DNA from: CAWCPR01 sp963797475
Lineage (GTDB): Bacteria; Chloroflexota; Anaerolineae; Anaerolineales; UBA4823
Assembly: GCA_963797475.1 (NCBI GenBank)
Contig: CAWCPR010000003.1
Span: 496,001-560,000, forward strand
DNA: 64,000 nucleotides
Reading direction: 5' to 3'
Below are positions 33,139 through 41,388 of the stretch, one piece after another. The notes beneath the pieces are model-generated. The model did no database searches. It saw nothing but the letters and a program-made list of their open reading frames with translations, and was not told the DNA's origin. Within the stretch, counting starts at the first letter, position 1. Each line of letters opens with the position of its first letter. Both the position numbers and the translations under genes were made by a program.

Positions 33139-33219
33139 GTGTCGGGCGCTTGTGGCGCACCGCGCGGACCGCTGGCCGAAGGCCAGAGGCGGATGAATAG
33201 ATATACATTCTATAAGGAG
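33139..33219 (+). repeat. Interspersed repeat R, copy 3
   Basis: Starts GTGTCGGGCGCTTGTGGCGC, then ACCGCGCGGACCGCTGG, hairpin CTGGCC-GAA-GGCCAG and AGGCGGATGAA. The block from GACCGCTGGCC to GGCGGATGAA is nearly identical with copy 4 at 46109, and both stand just upstream of membrane-protein genes at either end of the CPBP island, in the same orientation. Confidence 0.75.
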
Positions 33220-33228
33220 ACGGTTCAC

Positions 33229-34029
33229 ATGAATTCGAAATCGATAATCACAGAGCATTATTCTCAAACAGCTCTAATAGCATACCTGATCCTGACCCCG
33301 CTGATCAGCCTGGCCATCGCTCTTTTCTTGCCGCTGCCCACAGTGGCCATCGCCTTGTTGGTGGTTTTGGTTCCCGTGGTCATGGCTATTTTGCTAACCG
33401 CGCTGGCCGAAGGGGGCAAGAATCTGGGCGCCCTGCTGAAGAAGCTCTTCCAATGGCGGATCGGCCTCAAGTGGTATGCTGTCGCCCTGGGTATGCCCAT
33501 GGGAGTCATCCTGGCTGCCAGCGTGTTGGCGTTCCTGCTCGGATGGACTCCCGCCGTTCGGTTCAGCGTCCCAGAGCTCTCGTTCTTGATCGTTAACACA
33601 ATCGTGTCCCTCCTTGCGGGCGTTTTGGAAGAGTTTGGTTGGCGCGGTTATGCTCTGCCCAGGCTGCTGGCCAATCGCTCGCCGCTCTCTTCAGCCTTGG
33701 TCATCGGGGTCGCCTGGGGAATCCTTCACATCGGCCTGGCTTTGAGCGCTGGCAGGCCCTGGCTGCCAACGTTCCTTTCTCCACTTGCAGCTTCCGTAGC
33801 GCTCACCTGGCTGTTCGTCCAGACACGCGGCAGCCTGGCCATGGCTATACTGTACCATTTTGCGCTTGATTTCTACGCTCAATTCCTTCTTTCCGGGCTT
33901 ACATTGGAACAGGGAGCTTGGTCGCAGACGATTTTTAATCTGGCGCTGGCTCTCATTTTGATCTTGATTTTCGGCGTCAACCTGCAACGCAGCCCTGAGA
34001 AGATGCCGGCAGTGGTGGGAGCAAATTAA
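33229..34029 (+). CDS. CPBP-family intramembrane metalloprotease (1)
   Basis: A 266-residue membrane protein with about eight hydrophobic segments. CPBP (Abi/CaaX-protease-like) motifs: LEEFGWRGYALPRLL (motif 1, glutamates near residue 134), AWGILHIG (motif 2 histidine) and GSLAMAILYHFALDF (motif 3). The KLFQWRIGLKWYAVAL segment is shared with the CPBP genes at 34916, 39234 and 47199, marking one subfamily. ATG 33229 has AAGGAG upstream; longer frames run through the R repeat. Members process prenylated or bacteriocin-like peptides or confer immunity; the substrate here is unknown. Confidence 0.88.
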   Translation: MNSKSIITEHYSQTALIAYLILTPLISLAIALFLPLPTVAIALLVVLVPVVMAILLTALAEGGKNLGALLKKLFQWRIGLKWYAVALGMPMGVILAASVLAFLLGWTPAVRFSVPELSFLIVNTIVSLLAGVLEEFGWRGYALPRLLANRSPLSSALVIGVAWGILHIGLALSAGRPWLPTFLSPLAASVALTWLFVQTRGSLAMAILYHFALDFYAQFLLSGLTLEQGAWSQTIFNLALALILILIFGVNLQRSPEKMPAVVGAN

Positions 34030-34776
34030 GTGAACAGTATGAAATCTAAAGGTCAAACTCTCCCCATGCTAATTGCGTTCGTCATTCTTTTTGCTTTGTT
34101 CAGGGGACTGGGTTTCCTGACCGCGACCTTCGACTGGACCTGGTCGCAGATCCTGATTTGCATTGTCGTCGTCAGCAGTGTGACAGTTGCATGGTCCCTG
34201 ATCAAGGAAATGCCGCTCGCCCGCTCGTTTCGGGAGGTGGGCTTCGGCGGTCCAAACTGGCGGGTGATCGGAATCGCGGTTGTGCTCAGCGCTTTGATGC
34301 TAATTTTCTTTCCGCTTTATTCCGGCCTGGCGCACGTGCAACTGCCGCTCCAAAGCAATTGGCCCTGGATTCTGATTGGGATCATCACGGGTGTGGGCAT
34401 TACGGAAGAAACCCTCTTTCGCGGCTACGTATTCAACTACTTACGGGAGAACCGCACCTTCTGGCGAGCAGCCACACTCTCTATGATCCTGTTTGGCGCC
34501 ATGCACTTGCTCTTGCTGTTTTGGCTGCCTGTTCCGGTCGCGATGGCAGCGATACTTCTGGCGATTATAGGCGCCTATCCAACCGCCTATCTGTTTGAAA
34601 CAGCTAATAAAACGATTTGGCCGTCCGCGATCCTGCATTCGACTGCTTTAGCTACCAACCTCTTCGTCATACCGGCGGAGATGACGGTCTCGTTGAGCCT
34701 GATCTGGATTGGTGTGGTATTGGTTGGCTTATTTCTAGTTTTTGTCGCCGGAAAACTCGTCCTGAGGCAGGGCTGA
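34030..34776 (+). CDS. CPBP-family intramembrane metalloprotease (2)
   Basis: A 248-residue membrane protein. Motif 1 is ITEETLFRGYVFNYL, motif 2 FGAMHLLLLF, and a third polar position lies in TIWPSAILHSTALATN. It differs from the first CPBP gene in lacking the W-R-x-x-x-x-W-Y segment, so it belongs to another CPBP subgroup. The GTG start at 34030 touches the preceding stop codon (TAAGTG); ATG 34039 is an alternative. It is co-transcribed with the first CPBP gene. Confidence 0.87.
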   Translation: MNSMKSKGQTLPMLIAFVILFALFRGLGFLTATFDWTWSQILICIVVVSSVTVAWSLIKEMPLARSFREVGFGGPNWRVIGIAVVLSALMLIFFPLYSGLAHVQLPLQSNWPWILIGIITGVGITEETLFRGYVFNYLRENRTFWRAATLSMILFGAMHLLLLFWLPVPVAMAAILLAIIGAYPTAYLFETANKTIWPSAILHSTALATNLFVIPAEMTVSLSLIWIGVVLVGLFLVFVAGKLVLRQG

Positions 34777-34791
34777 TTTCAAGATAATGCG

Positions 34792-34888
34792 TTAATCCAC
34801 CCTCTGATTCCACCCCCCAATTCCACCCTTTGGTGGACGACAATCCACCCAACGATCTGGTATTTTAGAAATATCAGGTCGTTTTTAT
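34792..34888 (+). repeat. TCCACC iteron plus terminator-like hairpin, copy 2
   Basis: Four direct TCCACC motifs and one inverted GGTGGA within 60 bp, again with TCCACC-CTTT-GGTGGA, then the stem GATCTGGTATTT (34854-34865) with AAATATCAGGTC (34869-34880), two G-T pairs, loop TAG, followed by five T. The hairpin sits only 30 nt before the ATG of the next CPBP gene, so it either terminates the upstream transcript or attenuates the downstream gene. Confidence 0.7.
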
Positions 34889-34915
34889 TTATTTGGTTCA
34901 CAAAAGGAGAATCAC

Positions 34916-35737
34916 ATGAACTCAGTTACCTCATTCATCAAGCGCTACCCGCAAGCGACTTTCTGGGCGATCGCCTTGTCGACATTTTTCATTGGCAATA
35001 TTCTTGGAGGCGTCTGGTTCCTGCTCATCTACTGCACTGCCCTGGGAGGCCTGCTTGTCACCGCCATCGCCGATGGCAGAAGCGGGGTGAAGACCTATCT
35101 CAGCCGCATCGTTCGCTGGCGCGTTGGAATTAAGTGGTACGCAGTCGCTTTATTTACCCCGGCAGTTCTCTATCTGGTGGGGGCCGGTTTGAATATCCTC
35201 TCGGGTGCAAAGATCGCTGCAAACATCCAATGGCCCGCCTGGAGCGATGTGCTCATAGGTTTCTTTTGGCCTGGGTTGCTGGGAATTGCTTTGGCCGAGG
35301 AGCCCGGCTTTCGCGGTTTCGCCCTGCCTCGCCTGCTGGTCGGCCGCTCTGCTCTGGCAGCCGGCCTGATCCTGGGCGTTTTGCATGCCATCTGGCATAT
35401 ACCGACCTTCTTTGGAGGTGAAGCTGTCCCGATCCTATGCACCATCCTGATCATCATCTCGGGATCGATCATCAATACCTGGCTTTTCAATCACACCAAT
35501 GGAAGCGTGTTCCTGGCTATGCTGCTGCACGTAGGGATTGACGTCGCCAGCGGCGATGTCGGGGTGCTCAAAAACCTATTCACCGGAGCAGCTTTGGAGA
35601 GGCAAGTTATATTCCAGGCAATCGCATTTGTGGCTTTTGCAATTCTTTTACCCATCCTGGCAGGCCGCGAGTTAGGCCGCAAGCCAAAAGCAGCGACAGA
35701 GACTATCGCTATAGAGCAGCCGTTGGCGGCCAGGTGA
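34916..35737 (+). CDS. CPBP-family intramembrane metalloprotease (3)
   Basis: A 273-residue membrane protein with motif 1 LAEEPGFRGFALPRLL, motif 2 HAIWHIPTFFGG and motif 3 HTNGSVFLAMLLHVGIDV. RIVRWRVGIKWYAVALFTP places it in the same subfamily as the genes at 33229, 39234 and 47199. AAAGGAG precedes ATG 34916. A short gap separates it from an ABC transporter gene pair, with which it may form an operon. Confidence 0.88.
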   Translation: MNSVTSFIKRYPQATFWAIALSTFFIGNILGGVWFLLIYCTALGGLLVTAIADGRSGVKTYLSRIVRWRVGIKWYAVALFTPAVLYLVGAGLNILSGAKIAANIQWPAWSDVLIGFFWPGLLGIALAEEPGFRGFALPRLLVGRSALAAGLILGVLHAIWHIPTFFGGEAVPILCTILIIISGSIINTWLFNHTNGSVFLAMLLHVGIDVASGDVGVLKNLFTGAALERQVIFQAIAFVAFAILLPILAGRELGRKPKAATETIAIEQPLAAR

Positions 35738-35773
35738 AATTAAGGTTGTATTCGAAAGTGAGAGGAGCTAGAA

Positions 35774-36739
35774 ATGGAAAGTTTAAATGGAAATGTCATC
35801 CACACACAGGGATTGAGCAAGGCCTATGAAGGTGTGAAGGCTCTCGACAGCTTGAATTTGAATGTCCCTAAGAATTCGATTTTTGGCTTCCTGGGACCGA
35901 ACGGCGCCGGAAAGAGCACCACCATCAAAATGCTCCTGGGATTGACCCATCCGACCGCCGGGAAAGCCATGATGTTTGGGCTAGATATCAACCGGGACAG
36001 CCTGGGTGTGCGCAAGCGAGTCGGCTACCTTGCACAGGACCCGCGCTACTACGACCACATGACCGCCCGCCAGACCTTGCGTTATACTGCGCGCTTTTTC
36101 TACCGTGGCCCAAAGGATTTACTTGAGACGCGTATAGAAGAGATGCTGGAGCTGACCGGCTTGGGCGATAAGGCCGACCGGTCCATCAAAGGCTTCTCGG
36201 GAGGCGAGCGCCAGCGTCTGGGTATCGCCCAGGCCCAGGTCAACTACCCTGACTTGCTGATCCTGGACGAGCCGGCCGCTTCGCTCGACCCGATGGGACG
36301 GCACGATGTCCTCGCCGTAATGGAAATGCTGCGCAAGTACACCACCATCTTCTACTCCACCCATATTCTCGAAGACGTACAGCGGGTGAGCGACAGAGTC
36401 GCGATCTTAAATCACGGGCGGCTGATCGCCGAAGCTCCGATTCAGGAGCTATTGGATGGGAGCGGTTCGGCTGCGGTGTATTCCGTGACGATTAAAGGAG
36501 ATGCCAGCCGGGCGCAGAGGCGCCTGGAGAGCCAACCCTGGGTCAAATCCTTGAGCGTCGATGCAAAGAACGGCCTGACCACCTGGCAGGTGAGCGTGAG
36601 CGATGAGGATGCAGCCGAGGATCAAATGCTGACGCTCATCCTAGAAGAACGGGATGTGCGCGTGAAGAGCTTCGGTCGCAAGATGCACAATCTAGAAGAA
36701 GTATTCTTGAACATGGTTGGAGAGGAGAAGTCGAAATGA
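35774..36739 (+). CDS. ABC transporter ATP-binding protein
   Basis: A 321-residue ABC-2-type ATPase. Walker A GPNGAGKSTTIK, signature FSGGERQRLGIAQAQ, Walker B LLILDEPAASLDPMG, switch histidine in TIFYSTHILEDVQR, and a C-terminal DrrA-type extension ending MHNLEEVFLNMVG. The stop overlaps the following permease gene by 4 nt (ATGA). Together they form a classic two-gene exporter in the CPBP island; bacteriocin immunity or envelope-stress export is plausible but unproven. Confidence 0.9.
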   Translation: MESLNGNVIHTQGLSKAYEGVKALDSLNLNVPKNSIFGFLGPNGAGKSTTIKMLLGLTHPTAGKAMMFGLDINRDSLGVRKRVGYLAQDPRYYDHMTARQTLRYTARFFYRGPKDLLETRIEEMLELTGLGDKADRSIKGFSGGERQRLGIAQAQVNYPDLLILDEPAASLDPMGRHDVLAVMEMLRKYTTIFYSTHILEDVQRVSDRVAILNHGRLIAEAPIQELLDGSGSAAVYSVTIKGDASRAQRRLESQPWVKSLSVDAKNGLTTWQVSVSDEDAAEDQMLTLILEERDVRVKSFGRKMHNLEEVFLNMVGEEKSK

Positions 36740-37563
36740 CCACGCAATCGAAATCAGTTGTAAGTCGTGACATGATCCTGGCTGCCCGCCAGGGATTGCT
36801 CCCGGTAAGCCAGCGCGCCTGGCTGGGCGGTTTTGGCAACATGCTGGCCAAGGAGCTGGGCCAGTGGTGGAAAACCAAACTCTGGTGGGTGCAAACCCTC
36901 ATCTGGGTGCTCCTCCTGAACGGCGTTTCCACGATCGTTGCGCTGACCGGATCAGGGACGCCTCAGGAGGTGCTCCAAGAACTCGTGCAGACCTTTCTGC
37001 CCATGTGCGTCGTGACGGTTGGAATCGGGACGGTTATAACGGCGCAGGGCGCCATTGTCGGCGAAAAAGAGCTGGGAACAGCCGCCTGGGTCATGTCCAA
37101 ACCGGCTTCCCGGGCTGCTTTTATCCTGGCAAAGATCGTCGCTTATACGTTCGGGTTCTGGGTTACGGCCATCATCATCCCCGCCACGATATTTTTCGTC
37201 GAAATGCGACAGTTAATCGCCGCGCCCCTTGACTTGCAGCCTTTCCTGGGCGGGATAGCTGTGGCGGCGTTGAGCCAGCTCTTCTACCTGACTCTGACCA
37301 TAATGTTAGGGACATTATTCAGCAGTCGCGGACCCATTGCCGGGATTGGTATTGCCTTCATCATGACTGGTACACTCTTGAAAGGCATGATTCCCTTGTC
37401 GGTAAGTATCTTCACGCCCTGGTTGTTTTGGGACCTGAGCAGCGCGATCGCCTTGAAAATGCCTTTGCCGTCCGTCTGGTTCGTGCCCATTGTGGCAACG
37501 AGTGTTTGGATCGTCGTCATGACGGCCGTGGCGCTGTGGCGTTTCGAGCGTGAAGAATTTTGA
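36736..37563 (+). CDS. ABC-2 type transporter permease
   Basis: A 275-residue membrane protein with about six segments: KELGQWWKTKLWWVQTLIWVLLL near the N-terminus, TVITAQGAIVGEKELGTAAWVMSKPASRAAFILAK (the ABC-2 cytoplasmic signature), and a C-terminal WIVVMTAVALWRFEREEF. The KELGTAAWVLSKP motif is typical of permeases paired with DrrA-like ATPases. Translationally coupled with the upstream ATPase gene. Confidence 0.87.
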   Translation: MTTQSKSVVSRDMILAARQGLLPVSQRAWLGGFGNMLAKELGQWWKTKLWWVQTLIWVLLLNGVSTIVALTGSGTPQEVLQELVQTFLPMCVVTVGIGTVITAQGAIVGEKELGTAAWVMSKPASRAAFILAKIVAYTFGFWVTAIIIPATIFFVEMRQLIAAPLDLQPFLGGIAVAALSQLFYLTLTIMLGTLFSSRGPIAGIGIAFIMTGTLLKGMIPLSVSIFTPWLFWDLSSAIALKMPLPSVWFVPIVATSVWIVVMTAVALWRFEREEF

Positions 37564-37618
37564 AATTGAGTTGAGCGATAGCTTTGATCGGAGGATTAAA
37601 TGAAAGAATTCTTTATCC

Positions 37619-38332
37619 TTGCACTTGGTATGCGCGGGTCTGGCCCTTTGGTTTGGGCTGATTGCCTGCAATTTGCTCAGCACGACGCGAGTGAACGATG
37701 TGAGAAACGAGACCCAATCGGTTGACCTGGGATCCGCCAGCACAGCCAAGGTTAGGATTGAATTTGCTGCCGGCCGGTTGAAGGTCGATGGCGGGGCGGA
37801 CAATTTGATGGAATCCACCTATCGTTACAACGTCGACGAATGGAAGCCTCAAGTCAAATACAGCGTAAACGGCAGCCAGGGTGAGCTTATGGTCGATACT
37901 CAGAATACCGACCCCAAACTGCCCGTCGGAGGCAATGTAATCAATGAGTGGACGATCCAGTTGAATAATAACGTGCCGCTCGACCTCGAAATCCGAACGG
38001 GCGCCGGTGAAAGCAGCCTGAACCTGGGCAGTTTGAACCTGTCCACACTGCGGGTTGAGGTCGGAGCAGGGACCACGAACCTGGATCTGAGCGGTAATTG
38101 GGATCACGATGTGACCGCGGAAGTCACCGGCGGGGTAGGCGAGCTGTCGATCAAGCTGCCGGTCGAAGTGGGAGCGCGCGTCAATATGGATACCGCCCTG
38201 GTCAGTGTGACCGCCAACGGACTGATCAAGGATGGCGACGGATACGTCAACCAGTCCTTTGGCAGCGCAGCGCATACTCTTACCCTGAATTTACAGGCCG
38301 GGGTTGGATCGGTCAAGATAGAAACCCCATAG
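37619..38332 (+). CDS. Toastrack-domain (LiaF/DUF2154-like) lipoprotein, start region frameshifted
   Basis: A secreted beta-rich protein: lipobox-like GLIACNLLST after a hydrophobic stretch, then a repetitive beta fold (VRIEFAAGRLKVDGGADNL, LDLEIRTGAGESSLNLGSLNL, LRVEVGAGTTNLDLSG) of the toastrack type found in LiaF and DUF4097/DUF2154 proteins. The only good ribosome site (GGAGG) serves ATG 37600, whose frame (MKEFFI) joins this one after a 1-nt shift near 37615; otherwise TTG 37619 must be used. A second toastrack protein is at 46196. Confidence 0.7.
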   Translation: MHLVCAGLALWFGLIACNLLSTTRVNDVRNETQSVDLGSASTAKVRIEFAAGRLKVDGGADNLMESTYRYNVDEWKPQVKYSVNGSQGELMVDTQNTDPKLPVGGNVINEWTIQLNNNVPLDLEIRTGAGESSLNLGSLNLSTLRVEVGAGTTNLDLSGNWDHDVTAEVTGGVGELSIKLPVEVGARVNMDTALVSVTANGLIKDGDGYVNQSFGSAAHTLTLNLQAGVGSVKIETP

Positions 38333-38340
38333 CGCGGCCC

Positions 38341-38559
38341 ATGGACAAACCCACTTTCTACCAGATCAGGGTCAAAGGACACCTGGATGACGCCTGGGCC
38401 GAGTGGTTCGATGGCCTGGCCATCGCCAACCAGGAGGACGGGGAAGCCTTGCTCTCCGGCCCTATCCAGGACCAGGCCGCCTTGCACGGGGTTCTCAACC
38501 GGATTAGCAATCTGGGATTGACCCTGGTCTCGGTAAACATCGTAAAAGGCGAAGACTAA
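38341..38559 (+). CDS. Small conserved hypothetical protein (72 aa)
   Basis: A 72-residue protein starting at ATG 38341 with TFYQIRVKGHLDDAWAEWFDG, then AIANQEDGEALLSGPIQDQAAL and HGVLNRISNLGLTLVSVN. I recognise it as a short conserved family of Actinobacteria and Chloroflexi, often near transport or regulatory genes, without known function. It begins 8 nt after the toastrack gene stop and has the length and pattern of a small alpha/beta fold. Confidence 0.7.
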   Translation: MDKPTFYQIRVKGHLDDAWAEWFDGLAIANQEDGEALLSGPIQDQAALHGVLNRISNLGLTLVSVNIVKGED

Positions 38560-38586
38560 ATTTCTTCCGAAGAGGTATCAGACTAA

Positions 38587-39216
38587 ATGTACAGGAAATT
38601 TATCTCAGGCTTCAATCTGATGTTGGTTCCACCTTTTTATTTAGCAGGTCAATTCCTGCTGTCGCAATGGCATGTGCAAGGGCCTGACACGATTTGGTTC
38701 CTCTCTCACATTCTTCTATTAGCCGGGGCGGCCTTGTTCGTACTCGCGATCGCCGGGTTAGCGCAATATCTCGGCGAACATCTGCGTGTACTTGCCGGCT
38801 TTGCGGAAGCAGTCGCCACCTTTGGGGTATTTGCCCTCGTCGGACAGTTCACAATAGACCTGGCTGTGGGGCATATCGCTTCGAACCAGTCAGAGATGAG
38901 CGCCGCCTTCCAACGCATCCAGGCAGCGCCTGGGATGAACCTGGTCTTCTATTCCCTGGCGCCAATCTGCTTTTTTATTGGTTTGCTGGCGCTCGTCCTT
39001 CTCCTGACATTTGCACGGTTGATCCCGCGCTGGACGGGTCTCATCGCCTTGACCGGCTTTATTGGGATCGGGCTGGCAGTTGCGAGCAGTAATGTGACCA
39101 TTTTTTTGCTGGGGTTCGCCGGTCTATCGGTTGGATTATTGCGGGTTGGCTGGCAGATTCTCAGCAGCCTCTACGCTCGAACCGGGACAAAAACCAGCAG
39201 CACGTCAGCGATTTAG
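38587..39216 (+). CDS. Hypothetical six-segment membrane protein
   Basis: A 209-residue protein with about six hydrophobic segments (for example FNLMLVPPFYLAGQFLL, ILLLAGAALFVLAIAGLAQYL, ICFFIGLLALVLLLTFARL, TGFIGIGLAVASSNVTIFLL). No signal peptide cleavage site, no catalytic motif and no family that I can name with certainty. It lies between the small conserved gene and a frameshifted CPBP gene in one direction, so it is probably part of the same unit. Confidence 0.65.
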   Translation: MYRKFISGFNLMLVPPFYLAGQFLLSQWHVQGPDTIWFLSHILLLAGAALFVLAIAGLAQYLGEHLRVLAGFAEAVATFGVFALVGQFTIDLAVGHIASNQSEMSAAFQRIQAAPGMNLVFYSLAPICFFIGLLALVLLLTFARLIPRWTGLIALTGFIGIGLAVASSNVTIFLLGFAGLSVGLLRVGWQILSSLYARTGTKTSSTSAI

Positions 39217-39233
39217 TAATTGGGAAAGATAAA

Positions 39234-40041
39234 ATGAACGCCTTATTCGAACTCATCAAACGCCATTCGCTTATAACCTACTTCACTATCGCCTATCTCT
39301 TCTCGTGGGGAATGGTCGCTTTGATCCCAGTCTCATTCGTATTCGCACTGCTGGCGCTCTTCGGTCCGACGGTTGCCGCAATCCTTGTAACGGGCGTCGC
39401 CCAGGGTCGTTCCGGGGTCCGTACCCTGTTGCAACGGGTTGTTTCGTGGCGAGAGGGAATCGCCTGGTATATCGTCGCCGTTGGCTTGCCGTTGGTTGTC
39501 GCAATCGCAGCGCTTGGCGTTCAAGCGCTGGTCGCGGGAACGCCGTTTGCGCTAACCACGGGCACTCCGATAGCCCTGATGGTGATCCTGGCTGATTCTG
39601 GTCGTTGGCGAAGAGATCGGCTGGCGCGGTTTCGCCCTGCCCCACCTGCAAGCGCGCTATAACGGGCTGACCGCCAGCCTCATACTTGGCGTGCTTTGGG
39701 CTGGCTGGCATCTCGCTAACGGGACGATTCCCGGCTTGCAGGCTTACTGGTACGGTTTTCCCGCTTTCCTGGTTTTCGTCGTCGCCCAGACGGTCCTGTT
39801 CACCTGGCTCTGGAACCACACACATGGCTCGGTGCTGATTACCTGGATTTTTCACGCCTCCATTAACGTCAGCAACTCGCTGTTCTTCGTTGGCGACCAG
39901 GTGACGCAATGGTGGCTGGCGGGGCTTGGTTTCGCAGTCATTGCGCTTATCGTGGTATTGGTGGAGGGTCCGAACCTCGCCCGGCAGCTCGTTATCCCAG
40001 CCCAAGCCGCCCCCTCCAAGTATTCGTTGATTGAGGATTAA
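39234..40041 (+). pseudogene. CPBP-family intramembrane metalloprotease (4), frameshifted
   Basis: The first frame from ATG 39234 encodes the N-terminal membrane segments and VVSWREGIAWYIVAVGLPL (same subfamily as 33229). Near 39592 the sensible frame changes and continues with VVGEEIGWRGFALPHLQARYNG (motif 1), LWAGWHLANGTIPG (motif 2) and HTHGSVLITWIFHASINVSN (motif 3) to 40041. One base restores a full protein of about 268 residues. All motifs are intact, so the lesion is recent or an assembly indel. Confidence 0.83.
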
Positions 40042-40043
40042 AG

Positions 40044-41093
40044 ATGAGTACAACAACCGTACATTCCCCTGCTCAAGGCTACCCGTCGAAAACCAGAAGA
40101 GGCGCCGGCCTCTGGTTCAAACGCGGATTGCTCGGGTTTGCGATCACAATCGTCGGCCTCGGCGGCATCGGGGCGATTTATCAGGCCATCGCCACAGCCA
40201 AAGACCGCCGCGCTTACACTCCTCCAGGCCAAATGGTCGATATCGGCGGCCGCCGCATTCACATGGTCGTGATGGGTAAGGACAGCGGCCAACCAACGGT
40301 GATCCTGGAAGCCGGCATGGCCAGCTTTTCCAGCAACTTCTACTGGGTGCAGAGTGAGCTATCCGCCGCTACCCGCGTGGTTTCTTACGACCGGCCCGGG
40401 TTGGGCTGGAGCGATCCCGCCCCACAGCCGCAAGATGCCCAGCAAAGCGCCCGCGACCTGCACGCCGCGCTGCAAAATGCAGGTATTCCTGGCCCTTACG
40501 TGGTTGCCGGTCATTCCTATGGCGGATTAGTGGTGCGTGCCTTTACCGACCTGTATCCTGATGAGGTGGTGGGTATGGTGTTGATCGATGCCTCCCACCC
40601 AGACCAGTGGGCGCACCTGCCTGTCTCTCGAGATGGCAAAGTCAACGGGAGCTCGATGATCCTCACCGCGTTTTTGGCTCGCCTTGGTGTGGTCCGCTTT
40701 TTTCACCTGGGAAGCGAGCTCTACAGCGGACTGCCGGAACGCCAGACAGCCGAAATGCAGGCAATCCTTGCCCGTCCGGAATCCTGGCAGACTGGCGGCA
40801 AAGTCTTGTTGATCTGGAACGAGCGGACCCGGCCGGAAATCAACCAGGCCCGCAGCCTGGGCGACCTGCCATTGGCTGTGATCAGTGTGACCGAGCAGCC
40901 CATGTTTGGAGATGTCCTCACCAGCTTGCAGGATGAGCTGCCCACCCTTTCAAGCAACAGCGTCCATTATACCGAAACCGGCTCGACGCACGAAGCCCTG
41001 GTGGCCGAACGCGAACACGCCCAGGTTGTTGTGAACGCCATCCAAGAAGTCATTAAGTCAGCGGAAACGGGGAAGCCGTTGGCATCAAAGTGA
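40044..41093 (+). CDS. Alpha/beta-fold hydrolase with N-terminal membrane anchor
   Basis: A 349-residue protein. One membrane segment (residues about 30-50; GLLGFAITIVGLGGIGAIYQAI) is followed by an alpha/beta hydrolase domain: VILEAGMASFSSNFYWVQ (oxyanion side), VSYDRPGLGWSDPAP, the nucleophile elbow VAGHSYGGLVVRAF (serine near 151) and a C-terminal TGSTHEALVAE with the catalytic histidine. Start ATG 40044 is 2 nt after the CPBP stop. Substrate unknown; its place among CPBP proteases suggests peptide or ester cleavage at the membrane. Confidence 0.8.
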   Translation: MSTTTVHSPAQGYPSKTRRGAGLWFKRGLLGFAITIVGLGGIGAIYQAIATAKDRRAYTPPGQMVDIGGRRIHMVVMGKDSGQPTVILEAGMASFSSNFYWVQSELSAATRVVSYDRPGLGWSDPAPQPQDAQQSARDLHAALQNAGIPGPYVVAGHSYGGLVVRAFTDLYPDEVVGMVLIDASHPDQWAHLPVSRDGKVNGSSMILTAFLARLGVVRFFHLGSELYSGLPERQTAEMQAILARPESWQTGGKVLLIWNERTRPEINQARSLGDLPLAVISVTEQPMFGDVLTSLQDELPTLSSNSVHYTETGSTHEALVAEREHAQVVVNAIQEVIKSAETGKPLASK

Positions 41094-41145
41094 TCATCTT
41101 GGTGACGAAAGTAAATGATCTTATAGCATCAGTCGGAGTCACGCT

Positions 41146-41365
41146 ATGAAACAGGCACTTATCATCTACCATTTGGCTTATGCCGACTTTCTTGAACGCG
41201 TGCGGCGCTACAGCTTCCTCTTGGTATCTCGGGCCTGTGAACAAGGTGACTGGATTGGATTTTCTCGGCGCGAACAGTACAGGCAACATCGGATTCTTCC
41301 TTCCGTTATCCCTGGCCCTGATCGTCATGGCCTTCATTGGCCGGGCAAAGCAAATCCAAAACTAA
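41146..41365 (+). pseudogene. Remnant of an ABC-2 type permease gene
   Basis: The first 28 codons (ALIIYHLAYADFLERVRRYSF) look like the N-terminus of an ABC-2 permease; from about 41228 a different frame carries LGPVNKVTGLDFLGANSTGN, then FFLPLSLALIVMAFIGRAKQ and a stop at 41365, which looks like the matching C-terminus. The roughly 400 central codons are missing. The ATP-binding gene at 42251 has no permease and may have used this one. Confidence 0.6.
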
Positions 41366-41388
41366 CAATCAATCAGGAAAAAGTAACC

